DNA of 64,000 nucleotides from Brachionus manjavacas (Eukaryota; Rotifera; Eurotatoria; Ploima; Brachionidae): assembly GCA_019054805.1 (NCBI GenBank), contig JAHQIY010000007.1, forward strand, positions 3,973,501-4,037,500, read 5' to 3'. The position numbers were made by a program, and so were the translations under genes. This document shows, in pieces, positions 36,679 to 46,881 of the stretch. Position 1 is the stretch's first letter; each line of letters begins with the position of its first letter. The notes under the pieces were generated by a model that worked only from the letters and a program-made list of their open reading frames with translations, made no database searches and had not been told where the DNA came from.

Positions 36679-37743
36679 TCAAAAATTGCCATTGGAAATT
36701 TCTCTAATTTCAAAACCTTGTAATTCGCGAAAAGTACTTAGATGAAAATATCTAGCATTTTGAAATTTCTTGTAAGTCTCTTGAAATTCGAATTCTGCCT
36801 GGTTGACTTTTAAGACCAGTTGTGCAAGCTTTTGCATTCCATGTCTAAGATCAACCATTTTGTATTTGCTTTCATTCTCTAATCTAATGCTCCATTCAAA
36901 TCTCTTGAATAGCCTAAAAGTCAAGCAGAGAGCACATGCAGCTACATAGGAGGGTTTCATCACAGAAAACTCGAAATCCAAAAGACTCAGTTCCAAAAAA
37001 TACTTTGCCAAAATGTGCTCTTCATTTGGAACGCCTGAAACAATGGAAAATCGGCGCAGAAAATTCAATGTAATTGGTTTTGACAAAGAAAAGCCGAGTT
37101 TATTCAATATATTTACTTCCATTTGGCGTATATTAGATCGGGTATAGGTGCTGGTCGTCATTTTGTTTACGATGCTCAGATTAATTCCGATTCTTGAGTC
37201 AAATTTTGAAGCAATAAAAAACGAGCAAGCGCTCAGAAGAATTAGATCGACGGTTTCAACTGGCACTAGGTCCAAGTATCGGTCCATAATTTGAACCATC
37301 AAGAACAAAACTTCTTGGCTTAAATCAAACTTAATTTGAGCCTTGACCAAACAATTGACCAGTCTTGAGCGTGCTTCTTTGATTTTATCCGGAGCTTGAT
37401 CCAAAAATTTTCGGCTTAAAGGATACATGTCTTCTTGATCGAACAAATAGCTCATTATGTCTGTAACATATTCGGTGACAAAGAATGCTTCGTCTATTTC
37501 TCTGGGAGACTTGGACAAAGGCTTATGAATCTCAATTTCATTCTGATTGATATCTGTTTTAGGAACTAGCGGTTTTATCGATTTGTCATTATCTTCAGGT
37601 TTGATATGCTTAAAATTAAATAAAGTTTTGAAAAAAATTTTTTTTTTCTAAATTACCCCATGTTGGATGCCTGAATTGTTTATCTTATTCGCAATATCAT
37701 TTAAAATGGCACGGTTTGAGCCATTTTGCTTGAAGGAAAACAT
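36679..37743 (-). CDS. Divergent B-type (mitotic) cyclin
   Basis: Exons (minus): 37657-37743 and 36679-37608; 338 residues. The first exon contains NGSNRAILNDIANK, the typical short motif near the cyclin B N-terminus. The cyclin boxes follow: ARSRLVNCLVKAQIKFDLSQEVLFL, FFIASKFDSR, STYTRSNIRQMEVNILNKLGF and ITLNFLRRFS, then the second fold with AKYFLELSLLDFEF and KPSYVAACALCLTFRLF. Order and spacing fit cyclin B, the activator of CDK1 at G2/M. It is odd in that strongly conserved positions are changed: MRAILVDW reads ARSRLVNC, and FIASKYEE reads FIASKFDS. No clear destruction box RxxL is visible in the short N-terminus. It may be a specialised or fast-evolving paralogue. Confidence 0.85.
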
Positions 37744-38327
37744 ATTGCTAGAATTTAGTCTAAATTAGAGAGAATTTTTTTTAAATTTAAGCTTGTATTA
37801 TGAAAGAGACTTAAATTTATTGCATTTTGTTATGTCTAAATTTAATTTTTTTTTCACATTCACTTATATTGTATAAAAGCGATCGGATTTTTTTTAATTT
37901 AAAAAGTAATGTGCTTCATCGACTCTCAGATCGAATAAATGCAATGCTAGTTCAAAAAAGAAGCTTTATTTTTGCAATTTAAATTTATAAATTATTACAA
38001 AAATTTAGAGCTGAAATGATTTTTTTTTATTTTTTAAGCTAAAAAAAATTTTTTTACAGATAATAGTTTGAATAGTGGAATATATTGAATATCTTCTTGA
38101 TCATAAATTACATGATTGAAATTCTGGAATTTGATTTTTATCTCAAAAAAATACCAAGCAAAAAACTTGTCATCAATTTAATTACATGGTATAATTTTTT
38201 TATAATGTAAAAATGACAATAAATTAAGCAGGGCTATTTAAATTTTAGGAATTAAAAAAAATGATCTCAAAGAATAAATGAAACGAATAAAGTTGTGACA
38301 AAAATTTTTTTTTCAGACAAATTAATT
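37744..38327. other. Intergenic region upstream of the cyclin gene
   Basis: 584 bp between the cyclin 5' end and the MTFP1 3' end, AT-rich. Presumably holds the cyclin promoter; no element can be named. Confidence 0.5.
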
Positions 38328-38828
38328 TTATTTAATGTGTGATTCAAGTCCAAGCATAGGTCTAATTGTCTTGTCCATAACGATATGGCATGCATGATCT
38401 ATAGGATGTATAATCAACGGGATCGAGCCAAGTCCAATGATTGTTGTCAAAATTTTATTTGTCCTCAAAGCAGCAGCATTTTTATGCAAAATAAATGAGC
38501 TCAATTTGCAGATTCGATTGATGGTAAAACCAGGAATTATAACACTGGCACAGCTTTGCCAAACTAAGCAATCAATTGCAATTTTTGCAGTTTTGATAGC
38601 GGGAGATTCTTTTTCTATTCCTGGTTCAGCTAGTTTTTTTTCTTTTTCCAGAGTTTTTTTCCCTTTATCAATAACGTCCATGAAAACGTAACCAAAGGAT
38701 ACACCATAAGTGGCTCGCACTGCTGCTTGACTTATCATTGAGCGAAATGATTCACCAATTTCGTTCGCATAGCCTAAATATCGAACTGGAGTATCTCGAA
38801 AAATATCAACATCAGATTTTGAATCCAT
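38328..38828 (-). CDS. MTFP1: Mitochondrial fission process protein 1
   Basis: Intronless frame of 166 residues starting MDSKSDVDIF, the same length as human MTFP1/MTP18. Conserved blocks: FRDTPVRYLGYANEIGESFR, VIDKGKKT, IDCLVWQSCASVIIPGFTIN and SIPLIIHPIDHACHIVMD. In other animals it is an inner-membrane protein with about three or four hydrophobic segments that promotes DRP1-dependent mitochondrial fission. An in-frame TTG-AAA-AAA precedes the ATG and is not taken as coding. Confidence 0.95.
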   Translation of the reverse strand: MDSKSDVDIFRDTPVRYLGYANEIGESFRSMISQAAVRATYGVSFGYVFMDVIDKGKKTLEKEKKLAEPGIEKESPAIKTAKIAIDCLVWQSCASVIIPGFTINRICKLSSFILHKNAAALRTNKILTTIIGLGSIPLIIHPIDHACHIVMDKTIRPMLGLESHIK

Positions 38829-41312
38829 TTTTTTCAAATTAAATTATTACATAACACATTTGTGCACATTTTTGCATTTACCTTGGTTTTTAAACAAAGT
38901 TTTGCTATTAAGTCTTGTTCTATTTTAGTATTTTGAAATTTGCTACAAAAAAGAACAGAACAAAATTTTAAAAATCTATTAACTTTTTTTCAAGAAGTTA
39001 TAAATTAGTTCTGTAAGAGTAATATAATGCAAAAAATATTGTTCCATTAATTATTCAAGTATTTTAAACCGTAAAATAATCTTTTTAAATTGAAAAAAAC
39101 ATGTTCCTCTAATCAAAGGGCTATGAAATTTATACAGAAATATTTTAGTTTCTAGCGTAAAAAAATTCATTAGGTAACTTGAATGTTATTTATTTTCTGA
39201 AAAGAGCAAATGACATTGTATGTGACCTTTACAAAATAATGTCCCCGGCACAACTTTTGAAAATTTAGTTTTATAAATCATCTTGTAGTTAAATTTACAG
39301 GAATTTTGAATATATATAAATTACGATAAAGAATATTTATATTAAAAATTTAAGTGTTTTCACATGTTTGGTCATAACTTTTGAATAGAATAAGCTAATT
39401 ATGTCAATTTTGTATTTGAAAACTCTTTTGCCTAAGAATTAATAAAAAATAATTAAAATCATTGAATTTTAATATTAAGTCACTTAACCTAATGACTTAT
39501 AAAAATATTGTATGATATCAGTAAGTCCAGAAGTTTAAAAAATCTATTCAAAAATTCCAAAAATGGTTTTTTAAAAAAGCTAAAATAAGCAGCTTTAAAT
39601 GTGCTATAGTTTAAGTCTAAGGTTTGGAAATCTAAATTTATTAAATAATAAAGTTAAATAATCATGCAACTTTAATTCAAGCGAATATGATCTACCTGTA
39701 TTTTGTTTAATTTTACTAAGATTTTTTTTCAAAAATATAATCTTTTAGCATTTCAAAGTAAAAAAGTAAAAAACATTAAGCCACTTAAAAGAGGTGCTTA
39801 AAAAGATCCTAAAATTTTTTTTTACATTAACTGTAAAAGAGTGAAAAAAAAGTATTTTTAGTAATTTTTCAAAGAATTTTGAAGATTTCCTTTTTTTAGG
39901 GAAAAAGTGTTTATTAAAAAAAAAATTACATTATTTTATGAGAATTCATATTTTTTTTTTAGTACAAGTGGTAAAATAAAATATTAGAGAGCAAAAAGTT
40001 TAGCTTTAAAAATAAAATTTATTATTGTTTTGTAATTTATTTTAATGACCTGAAAAATCATCTTCCTCTCTACTATGATAGAAATAACATTATCAAATAT
40101 TAAATTCTCAGTTTAAAATCCTTTATAAATTAAAATCAACTTGAGTTTTTTTAAATTTTCTAAGCACACTACTACTTATTTTACATATTTTTTGTTAAGT
40201 TTTAGTCAAAGCAGACTTGTTTTTAAGTCACAAGTCTTAAGTCAAGTTAAGTCAATGACTTAAAATTTTTTTTTTTTAGTGAAGTTTAGTCAAGTGAACT
40301 AATTATCTGATTTTTAAACTATAAAATTTATATGATTTTTTATTTTAATCCAAAAAAAGTTTAGTTTTAAAATCAGAAAATTCACTAAAAAAATGAAAAA
40401 AATTTTTAAGACATTGGCTTTGACTTAATAAAAAAAAATTTAAGTCATAACTCTGACTTAAATTTTTCTGACTTAGACTTAAAACTGTGACTTAAAAACA
40501 AGTCTGAGTCAAAGTCACACAAACTTAAGTGTAAGTAATCATTAAACTGTTTTTTGGATATTAAAGTCATTTTTAAGTCAAAATTTATATTGCCAATTTT
40601 TGCTACCGCGATCACAGCTAACTGAATTTCCGTCATTAATTTATTGCTGTTCTAAGCAGTTATTGTGTCGAATACTCGAATACATAAATTTTATTCTGAA
40701 AAATTGACATATTATTAATAAATCGTCTTGTGTTTTAAAAATAATTTTATGATTTTTAAACCAAATTATTTAAACTTTTCTTACTTTGAAGAAGGTACAA
40801 GACCTTTCGATTAATCTTCCAAATTATTCGAAAATTATTTAAAAAAAAACGCTATTTTTGGCCCTTTTATAATTTGTGTAAACACCATTAGCTTTTATCT
40901 ATTGTGAACGATGATCTAAATAAAAAATAATATTTTACGTATTTCTATAAAGTTGCTTCCTAATTAAATGGTTAATGAATTACCAAAAGCTGCACAAATC
41001 AACAAGGCTTTCAACGTTATTTATTAAATAAAATTATTAAAAAAATAAATTTCCCATTTGACTTTTCCTTATACACAGGATTAATTGTAATAAGAATTGG
41101 GAAAAAAATTGAAAAATTTACGAGCCAAAAATTTTGTTTAATAATATAAGCTTATTAGACTGGAAAGTTTCTTCAAAAACAGATTATATATTTTTAATCA
41201 AAAAATTTTATTTTCATAAAAATTTTATTAGACAATTATAAACATTCAAAAACAAAAAATTAGTTAAGTAATACGAAAACGGGTTAGATTTGAGACAATG
41301 ACTAGAAATTAA
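38829..41312. other. AT-rich intergenic region containing a MITE
   Basis: 2.5 kb between MTFP1 and RNF41. Apart from the MITE at 40205-40520 I see only A/T-rich unique sequence with no sustained frame. A 63-codon minus-strand frame at 40445-40636 overlaps the MITE and is not a gene. Confidence 0.6.
40205..40520. mobile_element. MITE with 21-bp terminal inverted repeats and AAGTC sub-repeats
   Basis: The left arm at 40212-40232 (CAGACTTGTTTTTAAGTCAC...) is the exact reverse complement of the right arm at 40486-40506. Both arms are extended by imperfect GTCAAAG/CTTTGAC sequence, and the subterminal parts are full of AAGTCA/TGACTT words. There is no coding capacity, so this is a non-autonomous DNA transposon. 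The same right arm occurs at 62111-62131 and internal sequence is shared with 61909-62135. Confidence 0.8.
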
Positions 41313-42523
41313 TTATTCGACACCATGGGCAAAAATTAATAAATTTCCTGGTTCCACGACCATGTGGCTTGGCATATGTCTGTTGTCACATGCTAAAATT
41401 AGCACTGCTTGCTTGTTAGGTACTCTCTTACACACAAAATTTGCATATTGAGCTCTATTTATTTGACGATTTTCCAATGTACTCAACCCTAAAGGCCAAT
41501 TTTTCTCATGTGCATTTTCCATCAATTGATTTAAGATGCTCGCTGGACATCCATGTTCTATTAGTGCTCTCTTGATCACAGTTTGTAAAACAGTATCTGG
41601 TGTACTAATTATTCCGCCCCATCGAATTACTTTGGCAATTGGCAGAGTGGCACTCCATCGAACTATGTCATCATCGTCGTCATCTGTTAAATTGAGACCT
41701 AATAAATTAGATGAAGGAGAAGTTGGTGAAGCAGGCACCATATTTGTTGCAAATTGATTAGATTTAATGTATTTGGAAACAAAATTCTTAATTTGACATA
41801 CTTTAACTTTTTTTTTTAATTCTTTTAGAAAATACTTTTAAAGAACGTAATTCTTTGAAATTAAGTTCGAGCTCATATTTCTGTCTGTTTAATTCACTAG
41901 TGAGGCTTGTTATTTTACTCTGATGGTCATCCACAATTTTCTTTAATTCTTTAATACAATTATGGTTCTTAAAAAAATTATTTTATTTTATTTTATTTTA
42001 TTTTATTAAAAAAAATGACCAACTTTCAATTCATCTTTAGGAATGACAATATTGCATCCCAAAGTACAAACAATAGGCTTTTTAGGATTGAACTCACACT
42101 CTTGAAGATGAATGTTCAAATTTTCTAGTCGTAAAATAGCAATGCAACCTTTTTTTTTTAGAAGTTTTCGTTTTTTTTTTAAAGATAAGAATAATTTTAA
42201 TGAGTACCATAATCAGCATAATCGCATTTTAATTTCAATTTTGACAAAAGATTTTTCAATATTCTTGGCACAGGTTTGAGATCAGATGGCTGAATTTGGA
42301 TTCTATCAATCGGGCAAATACACTGATGATGAAGCCACTGCTTTATGCATGAATCACAAAAAGCATGTTCGCATTCCGGGGACTAATTAATTTAATAGTT
42401 ATAAAAAGAACAAAATAAATTTAAAAGTAATACCTGAACTGGATCTTCGAGTACAAAGCTGCAAATAGAGCAAATAAGCTCTTCATCTACGACACCTTCA
42501 AAACGGTTTAGATCATAGCCCAT
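41313..42523 (-). CDS. RNF41: E3 ubiquitin-protein ligase NRDP1 (RNF41)
   Basis: Exons (minus): 42434-42523, 42208-42382, 42024-42148, 41836-41967, 41313-41786; 331 residues against 317 in human. It begins MGYDLNRFEGVVDEELICSI with a C3HC4 RING (CSIC ... CEHAFCDSC ... CPID). A TRAF-type zinc-finger region follows (CDYADYGC ... LQECEFNPKKP ... CNIVIPKDEL), then a coiled coil, and the C-terminal NRDP1 substrate/USP8-binding domain (KVIRWGGIISTPDTVLQTVI, HGCPASILNQLMENAHEKNW, PGNLLIFAHGVE). An acidic DDDDDD insert precedes the last domain. In mammals it ubiquitinates ErbB3, parkin and BRUCE. Divergent from SELENOO across 264 bp. Confidence 0.97.
41978..42007. repeat. Pentanucleotide microsatellite (TTTTA)n in an RNF41 intron
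   Basis: About five and a half copies of TTTTA lie inside the 56-bp intron at 41968-42023 and make up half of it. Confidence 0.85.
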
Positions 42524-42787
42524 GGTTCACACTTTTGGAAAATTAATAAAACCCAAACTTTAAATATGAGAACTTGAGAATAAAAAATTATAATTTGTTG
42601 ATAAAATATTTTTCTTTTAATAAATTTAATTTCAAAATCTAAAGTTAACTTTCTATTGCAAAAAAAAATTCAATAGATTTTTTTTGAAATATTTCAACTA
42701 GGATAGACTAATTAAGTCTAATTTTAGTCCTAGAGCTCTATTTTGTTGTTTAAGATAAAATTTGTAATTAGAATTTTTAATTTTTTG
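42524..42787. promoter_or_regulatory. Short divergent promoter region, RNF41 / SELENOO
   Basis: The two start codons are head to head only 264 bp apart, the shortest such interval in the window. Both core promoters and leaders must fit here, so a bidirectional promoter is likely. No motif identified. Confidence 0.5.
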
Positions 42788-45214
42788 ATGAAATTTGTCA
42801 AAAACATAAAGCATATTGTGTCACCACTCAAAAATTCGATGTCCTCTAAAACTTTTGAAACTCTAAATTTTGACAATTTGGTTTTGAAAACCCTTCCGAT
42901 AGATCCCATTACCGAGAACTATGTTCGTCAAGTAAAAAATGCTTGTTTTTCAAAAGTGAGCAACGATCAAAGAAACTATTAATTAAAATGCTTAATGCTT
43001 TAATTGCTCTTAAGATCAAGCCAACTCCTTTGCAGAATCCAAGAATGGTTGTCTATTCCAAGCAAGCAATGGATTTATTAGATTTAGATGAGAATCAATT
43101 AGAGGTTTTTAAAAATTTTAATTTTTTAAATTTAAAAGTTTTAATAAATAAAATTTAGCGAAAAGAAGCTTCTGAATATTTGAGTGGCAATTTATTAATG
43201 CCTGGAAGTGAAACGGCAGCTCATTGCTACTGTGGTCACCAATTTGGTGTATTTGCGGGGCAACTAGGAGACGGAGCAGCAATGTATTATAAGACCATTA
43301 TTTACAGATAATTTTAAATCAAAAATTTTAAATCTTTTAGCTATCTCGGCGAAGTTATCAATAGAAAAAATGAAAGATGGGAGATTCAATTAAAAGGAGC
43401 AGGTTTGACTCCTTATTCACGCTCGGCCGATGGACGCAAAGTTCTGCGATCTACTTTGAGAGAATTTATGTGCAGTGAAGCGATGCATTTTCTTGGAGTT
43501 CCTACAACTCGAGCTGGATCATGTGTTGTGAGTGACTCAAAAGTAGTGAGAGATATTTATTATGATGGAAATCCTAGAATGGAACGCTGTGCTGCAGTTT
43601 TACGGATTGCCCAAACGTTCATTCGCTTCGGAAGTTTTGAAATATTCCGACCAGTAGATCCAGATTATGGAAATAAGGGTCCGAGTTTTGGTCGAAATGA
43701 CATATTGATTAAAATGCTTGATTATGTGTCAGATACTTTTTATTCTCACATCAAATTGGAAAATCCGCATGAAAAGTATGAAAAAGTTTTCCAGGAAATA
43801 GTTCTTCGAACCGCTAGACTAGTTGCTGAATGGCAGTCCATTGGCTGGGTTCATGGTGTACTCAACACTGATAACATGAGCATTATGGGCCTCACAATTG
43901 ATTACGGTCCGTTTGGGTTTTTAGATCGATATGATCCAGATCATATATTTAATGGTAGTGATACAGCTGGACGATATACTTATCGTAATCAAGTTGATAT
44001 TTGTGAATGGAACTGCATCAAACTAGCAGAGGCGTTGAGTCCAGTGCTTGATTTAAACCAGCTAAAGGAATTTGTAAAAAAAAATTTCAAGTCAGAATTT
44101 GACAGAGTTTACATGGATAAAATGAGAAAAAAAGTAAGTCTTTTTTAATTTTTTAAATTTGGCTTGATACGAAATCTGGCTAGACCTAAAATTTTTTTTT
44201 TATCGAATTATCTTTTATAACAAGTTAAGATTATTAAAAAGAAAATTGAAGATTTTGTTTATTCATGCATTTAAATTAAAAAAAAATTAATCAATTTTAG
44301 GTCAACTCCATCAAAAATCATTTTAAAATTAATATTATCTATTCATCTAGTTTGGTCTTTTGAGCACAAAGCCATCGGACTCCGATTTGTTCAAAAAATT
44401 CTTCGATGTAATGTATGAAACTGGAGCTGATTTTACGAATTCATTTCGAAAATTAAGTCTTCTAAATTTTTCACTCGAAAAAACTGAAATGAATATGTCG
44501 GAATTTTTGAATTTAATAATCAAAGAATGTGCTTCAATAGATGATATGAGATCTTTCTTTAAACCTAAGATGCCTAAAGAGTGATTTTTTTAAAATATTA
44601 TTAATAATTTAATTTAAATATTAAATTGGTAAATATTAGGACTTTGGATAAACTTTATACAGCAGCTGAAGAAAATCCAGGAATATTGGAATACTTTGGT
44701 TTGAGTGAAGTTTTTTTGAGAAATCAACTAAAATTCATAGAAAAATATGAAAAATTAAAAGATAAGACAAATGAAGAAAAGAACCAAATCGATACTGAAT
44801 TGTGGTCTAGTTGGTTACATGAATATTCCAATCGAATAAGAGAAGATTTTGATGCCCAAAGTTCGGACTTTGAGGTCAAAATGGCCGAAAGAATCAAGAT
44901 GATGAATTCTAACAATCCAAGATTTATCTTAAGGAATCATATTGTTCAAGAGGCAATTGAAAAGGCAGATCAAAATGACTTTGCTGAGGCCAAAATGCTA
45001 CTAAAAATATTAGAGAATGCGTTCAGTGAAGAGCCAATCGAGAATATATTAAAGAACTTCGATTCAGAAGGTTTATTTATTTTATAATTTAAAAAAATTT
45101 AAAATTAAAGCAAATTTTTGTTTTTTTTAAGCTGTGAAAGAGAAAAGTGCTTCAAAATTTTATGAAACTCCTCCACTACCAACCAAGTGCGTTCGACTTA
45201 CTTGCAGTTCGTAA
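42788..45214 (+). CDS. SELENOO: Selenoprotein O homologue (protein AMPylase), cysteine form
   Basis: Exons 42788-42955, 43015-43104, 43159-43283, 43341-44133, 44351-44580, 44640-45070, 45132-45214; 639 residues. SelO has a pseudokinase fold that transfers AMP to Ser/Thr/Tyr of mitochondrial proteins. Seen here: [73 protein letters not shown], the catalytic-core [45 protein letters not shown]. The ATG at 42788 adds a basic N-terminus ([17 protein letters not shown]) suitable for mitochondrial import; 42839 is an alternative. The tail reads [12 protein letters not shown]: a TGC Cys codon stands where vertebrate SelO has UGA/Sec, and the Cys spacing is C-x4-C instead of C-x2-U. Confidence 0.96.
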
Positions 45215-46881
45215 AAACCGGTGAAGTTGTACATATTTTTTCAAAACATTAAAATCATTTAAATTTTAAACAAAAAGAACATTATTTTTCAACTTGAATT
45301 TTAAATTTTAAACTTTTCCTGAAAGTTTTCTTAAGGAAAAATACTTTTAGTTAAAGCAATAAAGATTTGATATTTAATAACTTTTATTTTTAATAAAATA
45401 AACAAAAAAATTTAAATAAATAAAATGAACAAAACTTCTTTTTAGAGGGATAGCTTTTCGTTACTAAATATTTTCATAGATAAATATTTAATAAAAGTAG
45501 ATAAAATAAATTATTTTTTTTTATAGATCTGTGCCGAGCTAAGCTCATTCAGATTAAAAATAAAAATTAAAAAAACTAAATCAAAATTGAACAAAATATA
45601 AAAAATTATACGATAAATTGAAGATCCTTAGCTGCTACATGTTTAAGTAGCGTAGATAAATATTTTTTTAAAGCATAAAATAAAAAAATTTTTAAATGAG
45701 ATTTCATCAATTTGGAACTTAATTTAACACAGTCATCAACCACTCTTAATGCCATAATTATAATAAATTGACTTAGATTTAGAAAAAAAATTAGTATAAC
45801 ACACTTACATCCTCGTATTCAACCAGACCATTTTTTTTTCCTTAGGATTTCCAGTTAATTTAAAAATTCAATTTCAGTCTTTTTGAAAGTTTTTAATCCC
45901 ATTATTTCTTTTTTAATAATTTTCAGGTGTTAATGTGATTATTTTTAAGTTCTAGTTACTAATTTTTTACTTTAATTAATAATTATTTACCGAAGCATCT
46001 AGTCTTTTTGTCTTTTTATTTTTTTCAATTTTAATTTCTAATTTCAGACTTCACAGACCATTTTAATTTTTTGGTTGAATTGTAACCAAAACTTGTATCT
46101 TTTTATTATTTTTATTTTTTATATATTTTGAAATGCAAAAGCATTCTTATTTTAAAAATAATCATCAATATTTATCTTTGATACTTAAATCTATTTAATC
46201 AGTCTAGATAATTTCATTTTGAAAAATTTATCTTGATTTAAAAGAATCAAAAAATCAACAAATTAATTCGAATGCTTTTAAAATTCCAAATATTTTTTAC
46301 TACAAATTAGACTTTTTTGATTAAACTTAAATTTTCGCAATTTGAACAATATTCTACTGATAAGTATTTTGATAAAATGAATCTGTCAAAATTTTTTATA
46401 ATGTAATTCTAAGAAAATTAACAATTTAGACTAGGACTTTATTTCAATTGTTGCTAGCTTTTAGAATAACTTGATGAAAATCATGAATTGAATGATTCAA
46501 TATAAATCTAATCATCTTGAAGAAAAGTGATATGATTTTAAATAATAAATTACGCAATATAATTTGAGAAGCCAAACTACTGTGTAAATTTGACTTTTCT
46601 TCGATGCTTATTCTATTCAAAAATACAATAGCCATTTTTAGTTAAACTAAAAAATAAATGAAAAACGTGATCACTTGAATTTCAAAATTTATTGAATAAA
46701 AGCTAAGCTGGTTTGAAACAGCTATTTAAACTAATGATTTTGAAAATTAAATTGCATTCGCTTTTCGATTAGATTAAATCAAGCTTTTAGAAAATAAATT
46801 TAATAAGCTTTGTATTCAATAAATTAATATCTAGTTAAAAATTTAGATTTTAAAAACCTTAATCAATTTTAATTTTGAAAA
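45215..46881. other. AT-rich intergenic region with one LINE-tail copy
   Basis: 1.67 kb between SELENOO and the Gln-rich gene on the same strand. Apart from the tail at 45523-45640 no frame, repeat or RNA is recognised. Confidence 0.55.
45523..45640 (-). mobile_element. LINE 3' tail, second copy of the 31775 family
   Basis: In minus-strand orientation the segment carries the diverged tail CTGAATGAGCTTAGCTCGGC followed by ACAGAT and an A/T run, preceded by the same A-rich 3' UTR type (ATTTTGTTCAATTTTGATTT). It matches 31775-32000 and 59577-59770 but is shorter and more diverged. Confidence 0.6.

Noticed and set aside
40445-40636. 63-codon minus-strand frame
   Set aside because: It lies over the right arm of the MITE and is made of its AAGTC repeats.
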